This document shows, piece by piece, positions 10,009 through 18,193 of a stretch of DNA of 18,193 nt. The translations under genes and the position numbers were made by a program. The stretch comes from Tulasnella sp. 424 (lineage: Eukaryota > Basidiomycota > Agaricomycetes > Cantharellales > Tulasnellaceae): NCBI GenBank assembly GCA_019633425.1, contig WSUB01000351.1, positions 1-18,193 on the forward strand, in the 5' to 3' direction. Under the pieces are notes generated by a model that saw only the letters and a program-made list of their open reading frames with translations, searched no databases and was not told where the DNA came from. The stretch's first letter is position 1; each line of letters begins with the position of its first letter.

Positions 10009-10193
10009 TCACACTCCGGGGCCGAGCACGACTTGTCCCAGACCTTTTAACCTTCTTCCCTCAGATTCCCTCCACCGACGGTTCATGACATTTTGTATTT
10101 TGCTGTTTGGAGAGATTGACCCAATACAACCTCTCGTTCCGTTGTCCAGTCCTCCTTGTCCTTCCAGCCAAGCCCCTCCCTTGTTCCACCAAA

Positions 10194-12477
10194 ATGTCAA
10201 CGGCGTACTCCACGTGCCATCCTCAGTCATAGCAAAGCACCTCCTCCTCTTCGAGGTATGGACGATCACCGACGATTACTGCCACTCCTTTTAGATACAA
10301 CCCATGGGGCCAGGTAAGTTCATGGTCCTTTCCCTTCCACCACCTCCCCCACTCTCCGCAGCTACTCACATTGCAAATGATTCACTAGCAGCCCCACTTG
10401 ACGCCTTTGCAAAACCACCTTCCGCACCTCGACTCGACCTCCCACCAACTGGCTCTCCATTCAACCCCCGACACGCACCACCCTCACTATGCTCGACTTC
10501 CCCACTATCAACGCCCAGCCCCTTATCACCAGTAAGTCAAACATATCTTAGCCCGTCTGCTATCTATCAGTGAGTAAAAACGCATCCGATTAACCCCCAC
10601 GTTAAACGTATCCGCCCCCGGAATACCACGAAATAAATATATAAATAAGACAAAACAAAACAAAAACTGACCTGCCGTTTTGCCTTTATGATAGGATATC
10701 TCCGGGAATGGACGTCCCAGCATGCCGCTCGGTCCCGATCCTGCCCACAATTAATACTACCCCTCATCGCGAGGACTAACGCCCCGCAACGACTATGACC
10801 CTTACGACCCAAGCCAAATGTCTTTTGTTTAGCTGCATACAATTGAGAATCGAGATCGACTGGTCACAAGCGTACCGACCGTCGCAAGTGTCGGCCGACC
10901 TCATTCCAAACACTCGCGTTTAACGTTACCGCCACTTTGAATTCCAGGACTGTCGTGGAGGGCTTCCCTTCTCGAGACTTTTCGGGCTTGGAGATGCAGT
11001 GAGCAACCATCGTTGACGCTCGGCGGCATCGGAAGCCTGCTTTACCCGCATCGTGGTTCGAGGACGACCGGGAAGTAGCCGCTGTTTACCCAAATCACGT
11101 GCTTTTCGTCCACAAAGCGGAAAAGAAGAGAGCGGTGATGGTGTACAATATCTCGGACACCAAGATTTCGCTCCTCGAAGTCAAGTATGAGAGCGCCGGG
11201 CTGAGCTACGATGGGCGGTTCTTGCTCGTTACGAGGGGTGCGTTGCAAATCGCCGTTCGTGGAGGTGGAACCGCTGAAACGAACTCTTCCTTTTCTCGTT
11301 TGGGTTTTTGAGAAATGTTCTAGTACGTCCATCAGTCGAAACCTCTAAAGTAATCAAAAAAATTCAAAGCCAAGAACATTCAAATCCGCAAATTGACGTC
11401 CAACAACCGCGGTTTTTGCTGGGTCGACAGCGACGGAAGGTTCTGGCAATGGTCGTATGGGCCCTCGGAGGAGCCCGTGCAAGTATTCACGCTCCACGCA
11501 AGAGCACCGAGATACTGGTTGACGCCGCTAACGACGCCGGATGGAGAATGGTACGCTATTTGCGCGACGGAGAAGGATAGGAGGAGAGGCGTTGTGCATT
11601 GCTTCCCTTCGGACCATGGAGAGGCTAGGATTTTCGACGGACCTGCTGCAGCTAAGTTTGCGTTTGTGGGGAATTCGGAGAGACGTGGTGGGAGAGCAAG
11701 GGAGTTGGCGATTTTGTTGTTGAGCATGGTGCATGATCGGGATGGGTCGAACGTGAGTGGGCCGCATTCCTTTCGGTCTTAACGCTCCTAAGCAGGACCG
11801 CTTACTAACCTTTTCGCTCCTTTGCCTTAGATCGCGCTCGAAATGCGCGGTCTTGACCGCAACTCTTCTCTCCAGCGGTACGGCCGCTCGCCCATCTCCG
11901 TAGCACCATCAATGAAGCTCCTCCCCGAACCCTTCGTCGACACGCTTTCGGACTGGATCATCGCGGGGGTCAGCACCGCATCAGCCGAAAACTCGCTCAC
12001 TCTCATCTTCGACCCTCTCAGGGGAAAATCCGTCGGAGACAAGAAACTGAACTTGAACGCTGGAGATAGAGTGTATTGTGGGGCTTGCGGATTACACATG
12101 GAGCAGAACGCTAATGTTTTCAGGAGGTTGACGATTCATCGCGAGGGTTTGCCGAGGCGTGATTCTGCTGGGACTGGGGTGAGTTTTTTTTTCTTTCGGA
12201 CTCTTGCTGTCGCTCCATCTCGCCTGCTACTCAGCGGACGTACGCCCCCCGCTCTTGTTAGGCTGCGCCAATCGGAAGTCGTCGCAGCTTCGAGAGCTGG
12301 AGCTCCGGAGACGCCAGCTCGCGACACAACAGAACCGGCTCCGTAGGCGGTCAAGGCAGCTAGCGCTCAGGCGGCCGGTCTACCGCGCCCAAGCTGGACC
12401 GAAACTTAGGCGATTCGATCGGCCGGGCGTTCGCTATGGGTAGCGCGGAGGACGAGAGTTGGATGTATAATAGGTGA
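10194..12477 (+). pseudogene. Partner gene copy 2, several stops
   Basis: Probable exons: 10194-10313, 10362-10531, 10695-10883, 10948-11237, 11336-11752, 11831-12178, 12262-12477. Exon 1 has TAG at 10230-10232, where unit 3 reads Tyr. Exon 3 has TAA at 10752-10754. Exon 4 has TGA at 11000-11002, where units 1 and 3 have the Trp of LEMQW. The last exon has a five-base insertion that creates TAG at 12361-12363. The donor after exon 3 is GC instead of GT. These lesions differ from those in copy 1. The exon 5 and exon 6 reading frames remain open and similar to copy 1, so decay looks recent. The family is unrecognised; blade-like segments such as SYDGRFLLVTRG and DGRFWQWSYG suggest a propeller. 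Confidence 0.65.
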
Positions 12478-13180
12478 CGAACGGCACAAGCTGGAGCTGG
12501 GAATTAGGGCAGGGGATGTCTGGGATTTGACTGTTGTGGGTGACGAGGATTCTTGGTTCAGCGGCGATCGCCGTGGCTTGCTTTTCTTGTTGTATTTTAC
12601 TACAGTCGTTTCTTTTTCTTTTGGCTTGCCAGTGCTTGGACTGATAATCCCCCCGTTCGTCCAATGTACTATACCTCGTGTACTCTCCGTTTATTTTATT
12701 TGAATCTCTTGTTTGGGCCGGTATGTTTGTCCAATCCCCAACACGTGGGTTCAAGCAATATAAAATTCAGCAGTTTGCGAGCCGAAAAATGGGAATTTGG
12801 GAGGGCCGCCGTCTGAAGTGGTTGAAACCGTTAAGGGCTACTTTTACCGTCGAGGCGATTTACTAGTGAGCATTATGCAAAGTTGCTTGGCGTGCTGGGC
12901 CACGCTTGATTCGTGTGGGTGGAAAGTGGACAAACCCTGTCACGCTAACAGGAAGCAGGCCGCTTTTGTGGGGGCGAGGTCTGCAGAGGCCCTCAGAGCG
13001 TACGGCTCCACTCAGTCGTTCGAAGATGATAATCTAAACAAGGAGTCTGAGACGGGGAACCATAAATGCGACCAGCAGAAAGTAAATCATGAGATGTTGT
13101 ACATCATATGCGTGGATACCCGAATTGTGGTGTAGGATCCACAAAAGGTCCTGTTCAATCTGGAATGTCCCGGCGAAGTA
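12478..13180. other. Convergent intergenic region between units 2 and 3
   Basis: No gene is seen. It matches 6058-6767, including the T-rich stretch at about 12585-12625 and the unit junction at about 12839. It probably contains the 3' ends of both converging transcripts. Confidence 0.6.
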
Positions 13181-15791
13181 TCATATGGCCTCTGCTCGAC
13201 CAGATAATTCACGGATTTTAGCAGCTTGACTCGAGGCATAAGCCAACCACCGAGTGTCTCCGATTTCTTCAAAGACTTCAGCAGCTTGGGTATAAAGACG
13301 AATCGCGTCGCTGTGGTCCTCTTGATCACGATGCACATCAGCAAGGTACGACAGAGCGATACCTCTCCCGTATCGGTCGCCGATGTCGGTAGAGATTTGC
13401 AAGGCTTCCGAAAGGATCATGATGGCCTGGCTGAACTCGTTTCGAAGTCGATGCACCTGACCGAGACCCCGAAGAGTATCCGCTCTCCCTTGTCTGTCGC
13501 CGATGTCGGTGCGGATTTGTAGGTCTTCGGAGTAGAACGTAATGGCTTGGCTGTACTCGGCTCGAACCCGATGCACCTCAGCGAGACCGAACAGAGCATC
13601 GCCTCTCCCTCGTCTGTCGCCGATGTTGGTGCGGATTTGTAAGGCTTCTGAATACAAGGTAGTGGCTTGACTGTATTCGGCTCGAGCCCGATGCACCTCA
13701 GCGAGACCGAACAGAGAATCGGCTCTTCCTTGTCTGTCGCCGATGTCGGTGCGGATTTGTAGGTCTTCCGAGTAGAATGTGATGGCTTGGCTGTACTCGG
13801 CTCGTATCCGATGCACCTCAGCAAGACCGAACAGAGCATCGGCTCTCCGTTGTCTGTCGCCGACGTCGGTTCGGATTCGTAGGACCTCCGAGTAGAACGT
13901 GATGGCCTGGCTGTACTCGTCTCGCATCCGATGCACCTCAGCGAGACCGAACAGAGCATCGCCTCTCCCTCGTTCGTTGCCAACGTGGGTGCAGATTTCT
14001 AGGGCCTCCGAGTAGAATTCCATCGCTTGGTTGAACTCGCCTCGAAGCCGATACACATGCCCCAGCTGCGTCAGCGCAGGGGCCATTCCTTCCCTGTCGC
14101 CGGCATCCCTGTATCCACCGAGAGCCCTGGTAAGGCAATCCAATGCTTTGGGGTAGTCATCCTGCCGCCAATGCATCTCCCCCAGTTTCAGCAGAAGCCA
14201 CGGAGAGCGAGCTCTCGAACTCGCTGCATCCGAGGTGCGAACAGGGTTTGGAATAACCATGGGCTGCATCGAAATCAATCAATCGCTGTAACCGATCCTA
14301 ATGAGCATCACTCACCATCAAGTTGATTGACTTTCGGCAATCCTCAGCAGTCGGCCGTTTGCTGGGGTCGATGCTCCAACACACAAGCATGAGGGAGCAA
14401 AGCACCTGGATCAACGACATGCGGGCGTCGCCAGTAATGGAGGGGAGATCTCCCTGAACGACCCGCTTAACAACAACCGTGTCCTTGATGTCTTGAAACG
14501 GGATAAAGCCGGTCATCACCTTCGTCGAAGTTTTTTTGAGCCTCGAATACCAATAGATACTAGTACGACTCTCACGATACCTCATATGCTACCCACCCCA
14601 ACGCCCAGATGTCGCTGCCGAGCCCAGGCTCCTCCTCGTACAACAGCTCCGGGGCGGCCCAACGAAGGGTGTAATGATCTCCCGTCAGCGTTATGGTATT
14701 GGTGGAGGCACAGAACGTTGCTTCCAGCGAAAGCGCCCACGGGGGCTTGTTTTGAGCTGGCTTCGTCGCCTTGTTAAGATCTGCGGGTTTAAGACGACGG
14801 GCTGATCCAAAGTCGGTAATTACCGCGCGGCATTCGGGGTTTACCAGTACGTTTATCTGAGAAGCATAGAGGAAGGTTCGCCTAGTATCTCATCGTGACG
14901 CTGTTGGAACCTACCGATTTAAGGTCGCCGTGGCATATGGGTGGCTGTTCGCTGTGGAGGTACTCAACTCCACTCGACACGTCGAAAATCTAGAGCACGA
15001 CTTTTCAGAGCCGGTTCGACGAAAAGTAGTTAAAACGTACCAGGCAGATCCGTTCAGGAATTTCCCACTCAGCCGACGCGATAAAGTCCCTCAAGGTACC
15101 GTTTTCTTCCCAGGGGAAGACTAGCCAAATTATATCCATGGATAAGTCCTCCACAAATCCCTCGAGCTTGATGATGTTTTCATGGGAAAGTCCGACCAAA
15201 AATTCCGCTTCTCTGACCGTTAACTGAATTGAGAACAACTTTAGCACTGAAAGCCCTCCGCAATTGGACGAAGTATTCTGACCCCCAATACCCGTGATAT
15301 ATCGTCTGACATCTTCATCTTTTTTACCGCTACAGCCTGTAAGAGTAGAGTTGATGAGCGGCTCGACGTGCCGGTCAGTGGGTGGAGACGCTGAGCGGTA
15401 CAGACCTTTCGCCGCCGAGAGGTTTCTCCAGCGCTGCCACCTGAGTCGAGGCCTTTCTTTTCAGTAGGATCGGATTGGTTCGTCCTGTCTGTGTGATCGG
15501 AGGGAGTGGCCAAAAAGGCTCGTGAAACCGTCGCGTGGCCCCCCACCACCTGGCGAGCCACCTTCGGGAATTCGATGGAGGACTGGTCAATCCGCCATTT
15601 CGTAAGCTTTTCGAGCCTATCCCTCTGCGAGAGAGACATCGTTGCGGTGAAATGTTGGAACTGCCATTTGTGACTTGAGAGCGACGTACCATATTGGCGC
15701 TCGGCTGAAATCTACTCGAGGAAGCCTCGGGTTTCGACGATGAGCCAGCCAAACCACCGGGCCCGGCATCGTGGTTCCCGACTTTTTGCAT
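13181..15791 (-). CDS. TKL-type protein kinase with C-terminal TPR array, copy 3
   Basis: Predicted exons on the minus strand: 15791-15690, 15624-15406, 15336-15283, 15223-15041, 14989-14915, 14856-14581, 14519-14316, 14263-13181, giving 731 residues. Exon lengths equal those of copy 1 except the last, which carries eight rather than seven TPRs. Kinase landmarks are complete: VGGHATVS loop, VAVK, RE in helix C, HGDLK followed by IN, TDFGSARR, WAAPE and SKRPT. The intron between exons 6 and 7 ends in GAAG, whereas the other copies end in TAG, so that acceptor may be weaker. Inner TPRs are very alike at DNA level, suggesting recent exchange within the gene. There are no breaks. The role is inferred to be signalling; no ligand or substrate can be read from the sequence. 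Confidence 0.85.
13256..14215 (-). repeat. Eight 120-bp TPR-coding repeats in kinase copy 3
   Basis: Eight 40-residue repeats. Repeats 4 and 6 are nearly identical over the segment from ADALFGLAEVHR or GDALFGLAEVHR through YSEDLQIRTDIGD. Repeats 3 and 5 are close relatives. This is the most homogeneous of the three arrays. Confidence 0.9.
15337..15405 (-). other. Intron 2 of kinase copy 3, open and 69 nt
   Basis: GTCTGT...CTTACAG between exons 2 and 3. It has the same length as in the other copies and no stop in the read-through frame, so retention would insert 23 residues just before the VAVK strand. Confidence 0.5.
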
Positions 15792-16620
15792 TCAATGTTC
15801 TTATCGAGAATGAGTCTGGTGGTTATAAGAGTCGGCGTTCTGCGATGGGTTGGGTCGCAGAGAGGGGAAAAGCAGGCGGAATGTTGATGCAGGACTGGGT
15901 CAATCGTGGTGGAGGGTAAAAGAGAACGCGTCACCCTGCGTTACCTTCCAACCTGCATTCCTTTGCGTGATAGCCGCAGCGATCCTGCCGTTTGTGGTGT
16001 TCTAGACCCGATATAACGTTCCTTTGCAAGCCCCTGCGCGAGGCCCCGAGGAAGCTCGAGCTTCTATCGCCAATCGCCGCGCGCACAATCAACATGAGCT
16101 CCCATGATCACGCGCCGTCACCGCAGTGCCTCATCGCACGGCGGTAAGAGTCAGGTTTTCCTGGATCACGGAGGTCGTAAGAGCGAGGAGCAAAGGCGGG
16201 TCATGTATCACTCCCAGTCTGGTTTGCCGAGAGCTGCCGAACAGCACTGGGAGTGTGAACGCGCCGATCGTCACCTCAAGGTCCACCACACTTGCATTCC
16301 AAGCAAATTGCGCCAATATATTCTACCTACTTCCACAACGCCCCAATTGTGTGCTCCTCCAGGATGAATACGTCGATGTCCAGTCGCCGCTCAATAGGCT
16401 CGGCCAAGGGGCCGTGACGTCACGGTCACACTCCGCCGAGCACGACTTGTCCGAGACCTTTTAACCTTCTTCCCTCAGATTCCCTCCACCGACGGTTCAT
16501 GTCACTCTGTATTTTGCTGTTGGGAGATATTGACCCAATACAACCTCTCGTTCCGTTATCCAGTCCTCCTTGTCCTCCATCCTCTGACGCCCAGCCAAGC
16601 CCCTCCCTTGTTCCACCAGA
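15792..16620. promoter_or_regulatory. Divergent intergenic region, unit 3
   Basis: Matches the two other divergent regions, with the conserved block around 16076-16140 and the CRE-like palindrome at 16412-16425. The TATA-like box is lost: GGGTAAAAG at about 15914 stands where the others have GGGTATAAAA. A short insertion is also present near 16205-16216. No conserved ORF is seen. Confidence 0.55.
16412..16425. promoter_or_regulatory. CRE/ATF-type palindrome, unit 3
   Basis: Perfect CCGTGACGTCACGG, unchanged although the surrounding bases carry deletions relative to units 1 and 2. Confidence 0.6.
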
Positions 16621-17540
16621 ATGTCAACGGCGTACTCCACGCGCAATCCTCATTCATACCACAGCACCTCCTCCTATTCGAGGTATGGACGATCACCGAC
16701 AATTACTGCAACTCCTTTTAGCTACAACCCATGGGGCGAGGTAAGTTCATGGTCCTTTCCCTTCCACCACCTCCCCCTCTCTCCGCAGCTACTCACATTG
16801 CAAATGACTTACTAGCCGACCCACTCGACGCCTTTGCAAAACCACCTTCCGCACCTCGACTCGACCTCCCACCAACTGGCTCTTCGTTCAAGCCTCGACT
16901 TGCACCACCTTCACCACGCTCGGCTTCCCCACTATCAGCGCCCAGCCCCTTATCGCCAGTAAGCCAAACAAATCTTAGCCCGCCTGCTATCTATCAGTGA
17001 GTAAAAACGCATCCGATTAACCCCTACGTCAAACATAACCGTCCACAGAATACCACGAAATAAATATATAAATAAAACAAAACAAAACAAAAACTGACCT
17101 GCCGTTTTGCCTTTATGATAGGATATCTCCGAGAATGGACGTCCAAGCATGCCGCTCGGTCCCGATCCTTCCCTATAGATCCAACAATTAATACTACCCC
17201 TCATCGCGAGGACTAATGTCCCGCAACGACTACGATCCTTAACGACCCAAGCCGAATGGCTTTTGTTTCGCTCCATACAATTCAGATCGACTGGTCACAA
17301 AGCGTACCGCCCGTCGTAAGTGTCGGCCGACCTCATTCCAAACACTCGGGTTTAACGTTCCCGCCACTTTTGAATTGCAGGACTGTCGTGGAGGACATCC
17401 CTTCTCGAGACTTCTCAGGATTTGAGATGCAATGGGCGACCATTCTTGATGCTCGGCGGCATCGGAAATCTGCTCTACGGTAGAGCCTCTACCCGTTCGA
17501 GGACTGGGAAGTAGCCGGGTTTCCCCGAATCACGTGCTTT
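16621..17540 (+). pseudogene. Partner gene copy 3, truncated and with stops
   Basis: Probable exons: 16621-16740, 16789-16958, 17122-17315, and 17381 to the break at 17540. Exon 1 is intact here: a start in the context CCACCAGAATG, then a Ser/Tyr-rich stretch ending NPWGE before GTAAGT. Exon 3 has TAG at 17176-17178, in a spot where copy 1 reads through to NNQYY. Exon 4 has TAG at 17481-17483. Homology to the rest of the gene is missing after 17540, so all propeller-like C-terminal exons are absent. This remnant cannot encode the full product. Confidence 0.7.
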
Positions 17541-18193
17541 GACATCAGGAAAAAAACTGACAGCCGTAGTTTAATAAGCGAACTATCGACGGCCCGGTAG
17601 CGCCCATAGTTCGGCCACAACTCCATAGCACTCCATACCCTCAGTAGACCAATAGGACGACTACCTTGGTCTTAGCACACTCACGTAGTTCACCTGATAT
17701 CGTACAGCGAGCACTGTACATGGCCACTTCCTCCTACTGAGACATTGCTTAGGATTAAGGCTCCAACCATTTAGTTTATTTACTGTTTACAACCCCATAT
17801 TTACGTTTACTTTTACTATTTAATTTACTCGCCTATGTAAACTGCGTGTAAATGTTTATAAACTATTTATAAATGGTTTGTTGGGACGGAACCTGAGGGA
17901 GCTGCGGTTGAAACGCGCATTGCAGGTGGCAGATTGTCGGCGTTTCCCGTTTGTGGTGTAGAGAAATAAGCGCCCAAATATTTCAATTTTGCTCGGCCGA
18001 GCTGTGGCCTCTTGTGCGAAGACTTGAACCCGCCACATCCCGCGGCATCAAAGCCTCAGCACTCCAGTATACCATACACACTCGGCGATCTCCTTGCACC
18101 ATGAGTCCAACACCTTGGTGCGTGTTTTCCTTTTAGGGATGAAAGGCAGAATCTCACACAGGTCCATTACCAACCAGCACACCCGAACCTGAT
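17541..18193. other. Right flank outside the array
   Basis: Not similar to any part of the tandem units. No convincing protein gene is seen; the ORFs of about 60 residues lack neighbours or recognisable motifs. It includes an AT-rich stretch at about 17766-17876 and a tRNA-like segment at about 18009-18081 on the minus strand. Confidence 0.5.
17766..18081 (-). mobile_element. Possible tRNA-derived SINE
   Basis: Read on the minus strand, an A-box-like TGGTATACTGG (18074-18064) is followed by a B-box-like GGTTCAAGTC (18030-18021), at the spacing found inside tRNA genes. The acceptor and D stems do not pair well, so this is not an intact tRNA. A non-coding body of about 130 bases follows, then an AT-rich tail with repeated TAAA and GTAAA words. 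Head, body and AT-rich tail together match SINE layout. I found no target-site duplication, so the call is tentative. Confidence 0.3.

Larger units (their letters stand above)
9386..10193. promoter_or_regulatory. Divergent intergenic region, unit 2
   Basis: Counterpart of the unit 1 divergent region. It holds TATAAAA at 9501-9507, the conserved block around 9658-9724 and the 14-bp CRE-like palindrome at 9995-10008. ORFs spanning it are shifted by small indels relative to unit 1, which argues against coding. Confidence 0.55.
6417..12838. repeat. Tandem unit 2 of 3
   Basis: Second direct copy, about 6.4 kb, with the same gene order and orientation as unit 1. It is slightly longer than unit 1, mainly because its kinase gene has one extra 120-bp TPR repeat. 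Both genes and the divergent promoter region align with the other units, with scattered substitutions and small indels. Confidence 0.85.
12839..17540. repeat. Tandem unit 3 of 3, truncated on the right
   Basis: Third direct copy. It contains the whole kinase-TPR gene and divergent promoter but only the first part of the partner gene. Similarity to units 1 and 2 stops just after AATCACGTGCTTT at about 17540, inside exon 4 of the partner. The remaining sequence is unrelated to the array. Confidence 0.85.

Noticed and set aside
13226..13522. Plus-strand ORFs opposite the TPR exons.
   Set aside because: Antisense shadows of the repeat array, with no conserved start or product between copies.
18009..18081. 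Functional tRNA gene on the minus strand.
   Set aside because: The A and B boxes fit, but the acceptor, D and T stems contain several mismatches.

Overview
The window looks like nuclear DNA of a filamentous basidiomycete, probably an Agaricomycete. The signs are many short introns of about 50-70 bases with GT..AG ends, tyrosine-kinase-like (TKL) kinases carrying the fungal HGDLK form of the catalytic loop, and 40-residue TPR repeats of the type common in expanded fungal receptor families. I cannot name the genus from sequence alone.

Nearly all of the window is one unit repeated head-to-tail three times: about 111-6416, 6417-12838 and 12839-17540. The third unit is cut short. Each unit holds two divergently oriented genes. 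On the minus strand is an eight-exon kinase-TPR gene with predicted proteins of 691, 732 and 731 residues. On the plus strand is a second gene of unrecognised family, possibly a beta-propeller. The two starts are separated by about 0.8 kb, which contains in every copy a perfect 14-bp palindrome with a CRE/ATF core. The second gene of one unit converges on the kinase gene of the next across about 0.7 kb.

The copies differ in state. All three kinase-TPR genes are open from start to stop, with every splice site in the same place, every intron in phase 0 and every exon a multiple of three. The partner gene carries different stops and frameshifts in each copy, and the third is also truncated. The kinase-TPR gene therefore appears maintained while its neighbour decays. 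The TPR array varies between copies: 7 repeats in copy 1, 8 in copies 2 and 3.

The best candidate for something new is the kinase-TPR family. It joins a catalytically plausible TKL kinase to an array of near-identical TPRs that changes repeat number between tandem paralogues. This resembles the repeat-domain dynamics of fungal NLR-type recognition proteins, but with a kinase as output domain. That function is inference. The right end, 17541-18193, lies outside the array and may contain a minus-strand tRNA-derived SINE with an AT-rich tail.
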